Below are positions 23,745 through 34,910 of a stretch of 64,000 nucleotides of DNA, piece after piece. The notes below the pieces were generated by a model. That model did not search any database and was not told where the DNA came from. It saw only the letters and a program-made list of their open reading frames with translations. The position numbers were made by a program, and so were the translations under genes. How positions within the stretch are numbered: the first letter of the stretch is position 1; every line of letters starts with the position of its first letter. Source of the DNA: Thuidium tamariscinum (taxonomy: Eukaryota > Streptophyta > Bryopsida > Hypnales > Thuidiaceae); NCBI GenBank assembly GCA_947034885.2, contig OX344757.2, positions 4,402,001 through 4,466,000 on the forward strand, written 5' to 3'.

Positions 23745-25353
23745 ATTCTAAAAGCATAAAGACTTTTTTGAGCTTCTTAGGATTTGTTCTAAGTTGAACA
23801 AAAAAAGTCAACATTTTAATTAGTTTTATCATCTAATAAAGATAATAACTATATAAATTCCTCGGGGGGGACACTTCTTGTATATTTGGGGGACCCACGT
23901 GCGGCGGTGGGGGATTTTTGGGGGGGCTATTTACCTCCTAAAAAGCATTTAAAGGACCCCTATTATTACATAAAGCAAAAAAATTACCCATATTATCATA
24001 TCTATCATTACTTATAATATGTAGGCCAAAGGAATATATTAGAGGCTATTTTCTTTGGAAGGAAAAAAACTAACAAAAAAAATAATGACTAACAAATATA
24101 TGTGAATACAAATACAAGTGACTAACAAATACCTTATAGAAAAAAAGATTCAAGTTATAACAATGCATGAATACAAATACATGCATGAAAAGCAAGACAT
24201 TAGGGTTGAAAAAGTATTGAAGAGATTTTAGGGACAAAAATGTGTTTAAAAACATAGACATGAAGTTCATCTGTGAACTATGACTACAAATATATGCCTC
24301 GTATAAAAAAATTACATCAAAAATATGTTGTTCTAATGCCCTCCATCACATGTGGAAAAACAAAATCAAGCTCTATAACATAGTGCTACCCAAACTTCAG
24401 AGAGGTCGTTCATAGCACGAACTCCTGCACCCAACCAGATTGCAAACATCAATGGAGTTAGATATGACTTAAAGATATGCCGTAGATGAGCTGTAGATAT
24501 ACCACAATACTTGATGAGTTGTAGATACACTATAGTACCTGTATCTTGAGTTGTATTTGACTAGTACTATAAATATTAATTGAACCTACTAAATTTTTTT
24601 CCTAGGATCCCATTCTTTTGCCCCTAATTTATATCTACCTAAATTCTAATGGACCATATTTTCCGGTTCCCTATATTACTTATAAAGGGCATGCCACTTT
24701 TAATGTCCCCTAATTTATATGTAAATTTCTTATAAATTTTACCTAAGATTATTTAAATGTACCCTATATTCCGCCGCACGTAGGTTATTAAAAAACGGGA
24801 AGTGTCCTCCCCGGGATAAATTCCAACTAAGTATGGCAATGATGACATGGGAAAAGAAAATACAATAATATCAACTATGGATTGAAAGATTAGAATTTTT
24901 TATTCTAATCAAAGTGATTGAATTGCAAAAGTAATTATTTAGAAGTCTTTCAATCTTCTTTTCACATTTCAAACAAAAAAATTGGTCATCAAATAATTAA
25001 GGGGTTAGAGAGCGTAATATGCATAATCCTAATCCATTTCGAGTTCTTCAAAGTCTATCCTAAATAAATTTTAAATAAATTTTTTATGTGAGTTTTCTCC
25101 AAGTTCTAATGTATTTGAGACTCATTTACGAGAATCCTCAATACCAAAAAATCAAGATTTGCAATCCTCCTTTGTAGAAAATCTTGAAAAGAAAAATCAT
25201 AATCATTCACTTTCAACATCACATTTTTATTCTAAAATTAGACCTTAAAAAAATTTCTCTAGAATTTAAACCACCACAAATAGGAACTTGGTTAGGTTTT
25301 ATTTAACTTCAAAGTTTTGTCAACACCAAAATTTGGTGCCTTAGGCATTTAGC
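23745..25353. mobile_element. 640-bp ACCCCTAAATGCCC-family element, copy 1, split by the 954-bp insert
   Basis: 23745-23861 plus 24825-25353 align with 25469-26112 and 61036-61677: TTTGTTCTAAGTTGAACAAA, GGAAAAGAAAA.ACAA.AATA, GGTCATCAAA, AAAATCTTGAA and CAACACCAAA.TTTGGTGCC. The outer termini are eroded. Confidence 0.75.
23862..24815. mobile_element. 954-bp TIR element with 9-bp target duplication (Mutator-like?)
   Basis: ATAAATTCC flanks both sides exactly (23853-23861, 24816-24824). The termini (left TCGGGGGGGACACTTC, right reversed CCCGGGGAGGACACTTCC) stay similar inward to ACGTGCGGCGG (about 50 bases). A 9-bp duplication suggests a Mutator-like element, though 8-bp hAT is not excluded. 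The related sequence near 25580 lacks the insert (ACAAATTCAAACTA), giving an empty site. No transposase. Confidence 0.85.
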
Positions 25354-25468
25354 AAAAAATTGCAAATCTTTGCTAGTATCTTGTTTTATTTTTGAATTGA
25401 CTCCCTTTCTACTAGAAAATAAAGAAGAAATAGATAAAGAAGGGATAAATTAATAGATGAAATCGTTA

Positions 25469-26429
25469 ACCCCTAAATGCCCAAGGCTTGATTTGAGCTT
25501 TTTAGAATTTGCTCTAAGTTGAACAAAATGCCAACTTTTTTATAAGTTGTATCAATGTTTTTTGAATTGTAACCATACAAATTCAAACTAGACATGTTAG
25601 AGGTTGCATAGGAAAAGAAAACACAACAATAGCCCTTATGGAGTGAAAGATTCTAATGTTTGACCATGAAGGTGTTAAAACTGCAAAAATGATGTAAAGT
25701 ATTTCTATCTTCTTTTCGCAAGTCAAATCTAAAAATTAGGTGACCAAAAAAATATGAGGTGAAGGACCTAACATGCATAACTCCAATCAATTCATGACTC
25801 TTCACAATCTACTCTACAATTTTTGTAAATGAATTTTGAATGTGATTTTTCCTCCAAAATCTAGTGTATTTGAGGCTCATTTTCAAGAGCTCTCAATACT
25901 ACGGAAAGTCGAGATTGCAAGGGGTACCCTAGCACAAAATCTTGAATAGAGAAATCACTATAATTCATTTTCTAGATTGGATTTTTGACACTCAAACTAG
26001 ACTTCTAAAAGAACTTTCCAAAAATACAAACTATTCAAAATAGCAACTTGTTTAGGTTTTTCCTTAACTTCAAAGTTTTGCAAACACCAAATTCTAGTAC
26101 CTTGGGCATTTAAGGTAGGAGGTTCATAAACCGCTCATCTAAGAGCTGAAGCTGACTTTTGGGGAGGTAGAACTTAAAATATTTTTCAGTAAATTTTCCT
26201 TGAAAGGCAAGAGAAATTGGCATCTAACCCAAGTTGTTTCATATTTTTTGAAGCTTTGTAGAATTAGTTATGAATTTCTGAAGTTGCAGAAAAGTGCATT
26301 TTTGTGGGCTCTAAAACCGCCCACCTCCTCAAATGCACACCACTTGTACATTGGAAAGTGCAAAATGTACCTCTAGAGCCTGATTGGTTTTAGAACTTGC
26401 TCCATTTTAGAACCTCCTACCTTAGGGGT
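25469..26429 (+). mobile_element. 640-bp ACCCCTAAATGCCC-family element, copy 2, with nested MITE
   Basis: Left end ACCCCTAAATGCCCAAGGC and right end (after excision of 26113-26422) CCTTGGGCATTTA plus GGGGT form the inverted terminus. TA flanks both sides (25467-25468, 26430-26431). The interior is non-coding. Confidence 0.8.
26113..26422 (+). mobile_element. AGGTAGGAGG-family MITE, copy 2, inserted in another element's terminus
   Basis: Ends AGGTAGGAGGTTC and GAACCTCCTACCT with TA on both sides (26111-26112, 26423-26424). Removing it rejoins GGGCATTTA with GGGGTTAA, restoring the terminus seen uninterrupted at 61665-61680. The empty-site comparison therefore fixes the ends and the TA target, as in Tc1/mariner-type Stowaway MITEs. 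Confidence 0.9.
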
Positions 26430-26759
26430 TAAAAAGAACCTCAAGAAATATTTAATGTAGTCACTTTTCTAAAGATTAGATTATTTTATGGATGAAAGTG
26501 TACAATTGACGGACACATGAAAGATGATTTTTTTTGGTTTCAATCCAAGGTGCGTGTCAATGGGAGTAGTGAAGTTCGATCACTTCGATGCAGACTGAGG
26601 CTGAAATCCAGGGCCGGACCAAAAAGATGTCCGCCTATTCCCAAGTGTTGGACGGGGTCGGCCAAATGGGAATTTGGGCTGCCGGCCATCGATTTGCTGC
26701 ATCCGGGATTTGTGGGGAGGATTATTGAATTGAGTTTGATGACTAAGTTATCATGCTTA

Positions 26760-27344
26760 GAGCATCCCCACCTGTCTTGCATTTTGGATGACTTCTTAGT
26801 TGGGACCTGCAAATCTGCCCCACCCGTCTTGCATTTTGGATGACTGGCTTTTGTCAATTGGTCTCAGTGTTGTTTTTTCAGTCAAACTACACAACATGCA
26901 GTGAATGGAGGATGTTCCCTCCAAATTTAAACCACTGTGACTATGCCACAGCACTAGAGTCTGGCCCCATGAGGCCCAAAAAAAACACTGATTGGTCTGC
27001 AAACGTGAATTGGTTGGCAAATTGGGGCCATTTTGCCAGCCACCTTGTGACCTATTTGCAAGCTTGTAGAACAACATACGACAATTAGGATGGGACTTTT
27101 TCACAACTTTGGGTGGCGGAAGCTTTCCCCTCCTTCGATGAAATTGTGTGAAGTCGCGTAAAGTCGTGTGAAGTTGACAAGTTGAACCATTTGTAGCCTC
27201 AAATTCTTATTTTCTTTTTCATAAACTTGGTCTCTTAAGAGGCTATACATAGGGTGCTCATTTCCACCTGGCTTGAAAATTAGATGGCTTGGCATTTTGC
27301 TAGCCAAATCACCACCCTATTTTGTCAGATGGGTGGAGATGCTC
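26760..27344. mobile_element. Tourist-like MITE with GAGCATCCCCACC termini, TTA target
   Basis: Left GAGCATCCCCACCTG and right CAGATGGGTGGAGATGCTC; TTA on both sides (26757-26759, 27345-27347). TWA duplication and GAGCATC ends are typical of plant PIF/Harbinger MITEs. It contains an internal repeat of GTCTTGCATTTTGGATGAC. Confidence 0.85.
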
Positions 27345-27347
27345 TTA

Positions 27348-27425
27348 GAGCATCCCCATTTGCTGCTTGCAAGTGGGATCTGGCTTGCAAATTGGGGGGC
27401 ATTGTTTTTCTCAGCTAGGTTGAAA
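27348..27425 (+). mobile_element. Abutting fragment of a second GAGCATCCCCA element
   Basis: Begins GAGCATCCCCATTTGCTGC directly after the TTA that closes the preceding MITE, then TGGCTTGCAAATTGGGG as in that element's interior. No right terminus was found. Confidence 0.6.
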
Positions 27426-30400
27426 TGGCCACCTCATCCATAGCCCATTAACAAGCCAAATGAAAGTGAAAAGCAAATAAAAAGAAATCAAGTGAAATAA
27501 GGTGGAACCACCTATAACCAATGAGTGAAGGTATTCTAGATATGATCTGGTAGAGTGCAAGGCAAAACAAATATTTTTGGAGGTGCAATGATAAAAATGA
27601 CGAGGATTGTCAAAACTTTGGTATTTTTATCGCATGAATTGAAATTGCTATGAATTTTGAAAGGCATAAAAGTGCACCGGACCTATAGCCAATTTATGGA
27701 CTCTTCTAATTCTAATTGCACAAAAAATACTTTTTTACGCACTCCTTATTTTCTTGCAGACTACTTTGGAACATGTACTATGAACTTTTAGTCCCAAACT
27801 TTAAAAAGGCAAAAAAAAAATATTCTAGCTAGCCTTGGTTGGAAATATGTCCATCAATAGGTTGACTATTGGCATGGCTTATTGGGCACTGGTTAATAAT
27901 GGATGTTTACCTTAGTCTTAACATCAAAAAAATTATTGTCAATTGAAATATTCAGTTCATGAGGCAGTTCTCTAAAGCTAATGAGTAAAGGTTCTCAATT
28001 GGCTATGGGTGAAGGTTCTCAAAATACTACATGAAATTAGGAAGTCTTTAAAAATTTAGAAATATAGAGATAGAAGCCAAGAATGAAAGTGGCTACATGG
28101 AAAATGTCAAACGTTCTCATAATTTTGAAAAGGTTGAAACTCTTAAAAATGTAAAAAAATATTGAACATTACATATTGAATATTGAATTTTAAATGTTTT
28201 TCAATGTAGTTATACATTATAGTGCAAAGCATTAACCTACATGGGACGCAACCCTTTACAACCAAGATAGTCTCCAAAATGCTTTGACTAAAGGATCAAT
28301 CATTAGATGAAATTTGAGGCTTCTAAAGGGTTGTTTCAAATTAGTTCCCCAAAAGTCCCACAAATTGGGAGAATTAGGCCTACATTTTCAAAAAATAAAA
28401 ATAAAAATTGGGAGGTACTTGAAATGCAAGAATTCCTAATTTTTTTCAATATAAACGACATGGCCTAATCCTTCCCAAATGGCAGGAACTTGCGGTCTCT
28501 TAAAGCCCTCAAATCTCTTCTAATGTAGTGTATTCTTTGTTTCTACAATGAATAGGCAAGTTATTCATCAATCAATTTTGGCTATATTATGCTTTCATCC
28601 CTAAAGGTTTTCTACTATGTTTTCACCAAAAACTCTACAATACTAAAATATATAGAGTAATAATCTTGCAAGACAAATCAATTGCACGATATTTTCATTC
28701 ACCAAATGTATGTCACATACTTTGGAATTCAATTCAAAAGTTAAGGGCCTCCTTCTATGTGAGGTGCATGGACAAACTTTGGACTAGAAGAGAAGAAGAT
28801 CCCACCAATTGTCTTGCTTGTCTTAGTGAGTAGAGAAGGAAGATTTCAAGGTTTACCAAAATTGGTGGACAAGCCTATTGGTAGAGATTGGTCAAACTTG
28901 AATGAAATCACTATGAGTGGTATTCTTACTCAATATCTCTCTATCTATGAAGTTCACTTTTGAAGTGTAATTGCTCACTTACTCATTATAGCTCACCCTT
29001 CCAACTTTGCCTCCTTAATTCACATTGAAGGAGGCCCTAAATTAGACCCTCTTTATATTCAAACCTAAAAAGGACTTTGAATAAATTTGGTATCTTGAAA
29101 TAGAAGTTGTGTTTTTGGATATAGAGTTGTATTTATATAGAAAAAGAATTTTGAGATGGTGTAAATTATTTTGAGAACTACAAAAGCTTGCATTATTTCT
29201 ATATAGAATTCAAGATTTTTTTGTAGGAGTGGGAAGTTTTCTTTTGAAAATAGTACTACTTCTATTCCTAGTAAAATATGGCCATGTTTTCTTTATAAGA
29301 CACAAAGGAAACATGGATCTTTTTTTTTTTAAAAAGATGGAAATTTGTTATTAACAAAGAGAAATGGTGGTGTATTTTCTTGTAATCATTGATTTCAATA
29401 AGGTATGGACAATGGAGAAAAGCACAAAATCCAATACCAACTTTTTGTATACATTCATAGAATAATCAAGAATATTGTTGCAATAACAATTCTATATCAC
29501 CTATTCTATAAAATTTCTAAAAAATGTTTATATAAGAGAGAATTAGAAAACAAAATAGATTTGTATCATATGGATAGAAAGATTTGTGCATAAATATGCA
29601 TGGTGATTGCATGTACAAACACCAACCTTTAATGTGTGTAAAATACAATACATTCTTGAAGTGTGCCATTCATTCCTATAATTGTGACTTATTTATTTTC
29701 CCATTTATTTTTTCAATGTAACTAATTATATATTTCTATGGTACTACAATTCAAGTTCTAAAAATGAAAATCATATTTTTAATAAAATTTTGAAGCCAAA
29801 TGCTTCTAAATTGATTAAGTAAAGATCAATTTTTTTTAAATTGACTATATTGTTAATTTTTAAAATTCATATTTAATGTCTCTTTTTGTAAAGGCATGAA
29901 GATACATACTCCTGCCACCTCATAATATTAGCCCATTTGGGGTTTTTTAATTTGTCCCAAATTATTTGTCTTTTTTCTTCAAACATGATTTTAGGCAGTT
30001 GGAGACTTGGAGATGATTTTTTTGTTTTGACAATAGTTCACAAAATGAAGTAGAAGAATTCTACTTTATTGTCCTTATTGCAAATTAAAAGAGATTCAGA
30101 AAATCGATTTTTTATAGCAATTTGAAGTTGATTAGTTCAAAGACAAAAAGACATTGAACTTTTCGTTGAAATTATTATATAGGTCCTAGCAAATCACACT
30201 TGTCAAAGCATAGCTTTGTCATTTGTAGTCAAAAATGTTATGAAATTTACTTTGGTAAGTGTGATTTATCATAATTTCTATAATTTTCGTCTTTTAGCTA
30301 TCTTTTGAATCAATTTATTTTCATTGTCAAATGTCTAAATTTTTTTTCAAACCTATTCAAAGTTTGAAGTACTTTAGAGTAATTTTCCAATAGTCGAAAT

Positions 30401-30689
30401 TTCAAGCTCTAATTATATACTTAATTGTTGAAAAATGAGAAGTTCATTACAAAACGCATCGAAGATGCTCTAAGTTATGACACATTAACATTAAGGTGAA
30501 AACACCCCAAGTTATCCACATATATTTTCTTGATGAATGGACTTCTATGTAAAGTATCTTCCAAAGTACAATTGAACCATTCTTGTACTTAATTGAAATT
30601 ATTTGATTCTTGATTATATAGATTTCAATCTTATGACTAATCTATATGGCAATTTTAGTCAAGCCTAGCTAAGAAGCTTCCACTTTGAA
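27426..30689. other. No gene recognised apart from the MITE at 28301-28525
   Basis: AT-rich. Open frames such as 29405-29593 are short and rich in Ile, Lys and Tyr, as expected from composition alone. Confidence 0.45.
28301..28525. mobile_element. CATTAG-family MITE, copy 2
   Basis: Left CATTAGATGAAATTTGAGGC, right end reversed CATTAGAAGAGATTTGAGGG. Length 225 bp, non-coding, same family as 3591-3859. Confidence 0.8.
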
Positions 30690-31470
30690 ACTTAGGGTCA
30701 CTTTACACTATTGCCATCCAAGTTGAGAGGCTATGGAAGTGAATGACCCAAATTTTATTGAGAGTCCAAAGAAATGGGCTATTAAATGGCAATAAAAAAA
30801 ATAGGATTTAAAGCCTTTGGCTAGTCATAGTGTGAAGCCTCCAAAGGCCAAGCCCAAAGTCCAGACTTTTGGCAATAAACTCTTATATCTTCTCAATTTA
30901 GACGGCCATAGTGTAAAGTCTCCAAAGGCCAAGTTCAAAAAGGTCCAAACCGTTGGAAATGAATTCCCATGGCTGTAACTCCAATTTGCAATTAGAGCTC
31001 CGCTATAGAAAATGGTACATACTGGACTACTGAATTGAAGCAAAATGGACTACATCTTTACAAACACTACAAGAGAATGGGGTCTTTTAAGTAGTGTCTT
31101 AGACATCATGTCTCTTAAGTAATGTCTTTTAATGCGTCTTTTAAGTAAAATTGTACTAAAAAGATGGTCTTTTCAATAAAATTTTACTTAAAAGACACAT
31201 TAAAAGACATTACTTAAAAGACATGATGTCTAAGACACTACTTAAAAGACCCCATTTTCTTGTAGTGAAAGAAGGTTCTAAATTTGAGTAACTTAGCATA
31301 AAGCTCAATGAAGAGGTGACAATCTTGATTGATCCAAGCCCAAAGTCCAAACCTATGCCAATCTAATGATTGAGAACTTGTTAGATTCTAATTTTTAATG
31401 ATAAAAACACCTATAACCTCTCAACAAGAGTTGGGGTCTCCATTTTTGCTTGGTCCAAACTCTAGTCGAG
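30690..31470 (+). repeat. Dispersed repeat, copy 1, interrupted by a CACTA MITE
   Basis: Shares in order CACTTTACA, GAGAGGC.ATGG, GAGAGTC.AAAGAAATGGGC, GTGTGAAGCCTCCAAAGG and AAGCCCAAAGTCCA with the reverse of 56300-56760. The segment 30840-30930 is partly duplicated (GTGAAGCCTCCAAAGGCCAA, then GTAAAGTCTCCAAAGGCCAA). Confidence 0.65.
31065..31267. mobile_element. CACTA-type hairpin MITE with AAA target duplication
   Basis: Starts CACTACAAGAGAATGGGGTC and ends with the reverse of CACTACAAGAAAATGGGGTC, close to the canonical En/Spm terminus. AAA flanks both ends (31062-31064, 31268-31270). The arms are almost perfectly complementary and contain repeated CTTTTAAGTA.TGTC motifs. It is nested in the dispersed repeat at 30690-31470. 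Confidence 0.9.
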
Positions 31471-32404
31471 AACGTTGCCATATAAGCATTTGATTGCCAT
31501 GTAGGTAGTTTTTGGGACATCGAATTTTGATAGAATTTTGATTGTACCATGTTGTATGAAGAGGTAAGAGGCAAAACTTATGGTTTCTTGGAATTCAATT
31601 GATGGAAACCAAGGGACTCTCGACCTTCTGCCATAATGCGAGGTATCCTTCATAGTAGTTACATGACTTATCCAGAAAAAATTCTTAAAAAAATTTGTAA
31701 ACCACTCCTACAAAATCTCCTATTGAATTTTTGGACAAGTTTTGTTGTGCCATCATGTTGGAATGCTTGATTACATGGTAACCATTTTACATGCATAATT
31801 GGATATTATTTCTTTTTCATCCTACATCTAACTTTCATCCCAAAAATTTATCTGCTCTCTCAATATCCTAGCAAACTTTACATTGGGCAATGCCATTCTT
31901 GTTGAAGATTGCAAGAAAAAATATGCCTCATTGTTGAGCTCCAACCTCCTCGTCAACACATTTTTTTTCATACAACCCCCTCCTCCTTGAACATTATCCT
32001 AGACATAATCTTCAATTGCTACCACAACTCAAATGATTTTTTTCTCTCTTATAAATGAGCCTCCAACCACGCTGAAGTGCTTGGTTTGACAATTTCACGT
32101 GTTTTCACCTTACACGAGTACTACTCCTAGCGGATTGGGTAAGCTAACTTTTCAAAAGTACCCACCAATCATGTTCTCGACAGTAGTTTGACATTTTCAG
32201 TTGGTTGAAAAATATACATCCATTTGTCCATCCCCACTGCACAGCACACTTTACATGTCCTCTGGCATGTTTTCAACCTGGACTCATGACGGACCCTCTT
32301 CGTGGATGCAACACAAGTGTACTTTCTACGTGTGTCTGAGTTCGGTATCATGGTGGAAAAATATTCCTTACAATTTTATCGTTCAAAATCGGTAACTTAA
32401 CCCC
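31471..32404. other. No gene recognised
   Basis: Short overlapping frames on both strands at 32169-32395; no product recognised. Confidence 0.45.
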
Positions 32405-32407
32405 TAA

Positions 32408-32791
32408 GAGCATCCCCATAGGCCTCAGGGAGTGACTCAGGCAGTGGGCTAACTCAGGGAATGGCCAGGCCCAGGCGAATAAATTGCCCCACAGGAGGCA
32501 GGGCCAAGCAAAAAGGAAGGTCGGGCCCAACCAAATGGAGAAAACTTGGCCGGGCTTGGTGTGCCTTTCTTTAAATTTAATTCCTATCTTCAAGATGCTT
32601 CACCATTGCCTAATGGCTTGTTTTCTTGGAGTCCACGGTAAAGTGCCTCAAAATCCGGAATTGATTGTTTCCCATGCTTGTTTGGCGTATTGGGGTGAGA
32701 AAAATTCATTTGCCCGGGCCCGGCCTTCTTGAATGGCTTGGCAAGCATCCCCTAGCTGTGCCTCTCCTATGCGCAGCCCGTGAAGATGCTC
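32408..32791. mobile_element. Tourist-like MITE, GAGCATCCCCA termini, TAA target
   Basis: Left GAGCATCCCCATAGGCC, right GTGAAGATGCTC; TAA at 32405-32407 and 32792-32794. The interior is unusually GC-rich (GGCCAGGCCCAGGCG, GGTCGGGCCCAACC), which creates the spurious open frames here. Confidence 0.8.
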
Positions 32792-32797
32792 TAATAA

Positions 32798-32927
32798 GAG
32801 CATCTGCATGCCTGCTCTTCAAAGCAACACTTTAAACATTATGTACCATTGATCTTCCTCTAACAAGGAAGATCAGTGGTCCAAAATGTTTGAAGTATTG
32901 CTTTGAAGAGCAGGCATGCAGATGTTC
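32798..32927. mobile_element. 130-bp hairpin MITE, GAGCATCTGCATGCC arms
   Basis: Arms of about 60 bases pair almost fully: left GAGCATCTGCATGCCTGCTC, right GAGCAGGCATGCAGATGTTC. A second paired block is GATCTTCCTC with GAGGAAGATC-like sequence at the loop. It follows the preceding MITE after TAATAA. The fold resembles a plant pre-miRNA, but terminus and context mark it as a MITE. Confidence 0.82.
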
Positions 32928-34657
32928 CAAACATCTAGATTTGTCTCTAGAATTGACAATTAAAAAAAAATCATCAAAATGTACTATTTGGAAGAGTATT
33001 TTGGAATTGGGATACAAAATAAAGTTGTAGAGCTGGAGTTGTAGATTCTATCCATATGGTTAAATTCTCCAATGCTATCATTAATATTTTTCTATAAATT
33101 TTGAAAGGGAAAATTCAAAATTCCTTCTAAATTCATTGACAAGTGAAATATTGTCATTTTTTGAGTAAATTTTGTTGAAAAGGATTTGAAATGAGGTTCT
33201 CTTGATATTTTGATTTTTTTGGAATTTTTGTGTTTTTTGCAATTCCAAATTTGAACTAGAGTCAATCCAAGTCAACCACTTGACATACTTCCACATTTGT
33301 AATTTTAGAAAAATATGTGCTTTGGTAATACCAAATCCAACCTTTGGATAAGACAACAACTTCATAAAGCATATCTGAAAATTAGAATGACTTTCATCCA
33401 AGCTATAATGAAAAAGAAATTTGATTTTCAATCTACACATTATCAAGAAATTGGATGTCAAAGCGCTCCAAGGTTAATTCTTTTGTTGTTTCAAGGGTCA
33501 ATCACAAAGACTACAAGGATATAAACATACATAGGAGGTATATAAAATAGAAGTACATGTTTTGGACAACCCTTTTTTAATGGCTCTATAGGCTAATCTA
33601 TTGTAGATAATACTTTGATGGACTAAGTTATTTATTGAAAAAGATTTTCTGTTTGTACCTTTTTCAAGCAATCATCTTTCTTCCTTCATTGCTTAGGGAG
33701 AAGTGCCAAAGCTAATTGTAATAGGTGAGTCTATGAAACTCAAATGGGTCCTAATGAAAAATTTACATTTGTATTGATGGAAATATTCATTTATGAAAAA
33801 AAATTATTTTATTTTTTATTGTTCATCATCCTTATGTTTGCACACATAGAGCTCAATTTCAAAGTGAATTTCCCAAATCTTATATACTGAAATGCTTAAG
33901 TCATTTGTTATAGGTAATTCTACTTTAATAGTGTTCATCTTTGAGGTAGAAGTAGGTGTCTCTTTGACATTGTTGAAAAGTAGGTCCTGTTACGATCTCC
34001 AAAAATAAGTTGTCAAGTATAGGTCTCCACCGCCAATCTTAAGATAGAACCACCTATTCCCAACTAGCATCCTATATCCAACTTGTAGATTGACTTATTT
34101 CCAACCAAAGCTAGAATGGGTTTTTTTCCTCCTTTTCAAGGTTGGAACTAAGAGTTCACAATAGATGTCCCAAAGTAGTGATTAAGAAAGTAGAAAGCAG
34201 TGAGTGAGAAATTAGTTTTTTGAATGATTAGAATCAGAAGAGTTTAGATATTTACTATAGGTCCTAAGCACTTTTTGCCTTCCAAAATTTATAGTAATTT
34301 CAATTTATGTGATAAATTTACAAAAGTTTTAGCAATCCCTATCATTTCTATCATTGCACCACTGAAAATATTTGTTTGCCTTGCACTACATTAGATCATG
34401 TCTAAAATACTTCATACAATTGGTTATAGGTGATTCTACCTTAATCCTTAAATCAATTGGCAAGCCCTATCAAGGATCTAGTAAAGTAAAATTATACCTT
34501 CCCAATATGGGAAGGACCATTGGTTATGGGATTGTACAATTACATAATGCTATAGTCCAAACTTTACACATAAAAAAAAAATATGAGCTCTTTGTAACAT
34601 CATCTTCATCAGTTTAGTTGAGTGAAAGGTCACAATCAAAGGCTTACATTAGATTTT
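32928..34657. other. No gene recognised
   Basis: Includes a 126-codon minus-strand frame (33461-33081), rich in Phe, Lys, Ile and Asn, that reflects AT bias and shows no motif. Confidence 0.45.
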
Positions 34658-34770
34658 TTATGCAGTTTAGAAGACTACGAGCTCCCAACTGTGGGAACGT
34701 TGTCGTGAACTGCCACATCTGCAATCTAAGGTGGTCGAGATACTGCCACGTCCGATAATTAAAATTTTAA
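34658..34770 (+). repeat. CATTAG-family fragment
   Basis: Shares TTAGAAGACT.CGAG.TCCC, GTGGGAAC and ATACTGCCAC.TC with 39443-39545 and with the subterminal part of the CATTAG elements. The outer terminus is missing. Confidence 0.55.
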
Positions 34771-34910
34771 AATTTTAAAAAAAATCGAAAAAAACATTTT
34801 AAATTTTTTTTTAAATTATATTTTATTCTAATTGTTCACAACATTGGGAATAGGCCTGAAATAGTCTTCTAATCTCCCATAAAACATCTAATGATAAATA
34901 CGGAGTATTA

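Noticed and set aside
26517-26857. Overlapping 105-108-codon frames on both strands
   Set aside because: They run across the edge of a GAGCATC MITE and its GC-rich flank, with no conserved motif on either strand.
32798-32927. miRNA precursor
   Set aside because: Perfectly matched long arms, MITE termini and an adjoining related MITE explain the hairpin better; kept as a finding to test.
33081-33461. 126-codon minus-strand frame as a gene
   Set aside because: Phe/Lys/Asn/Ile-rich composition follows AT bias; no start context, splice structure or motif.
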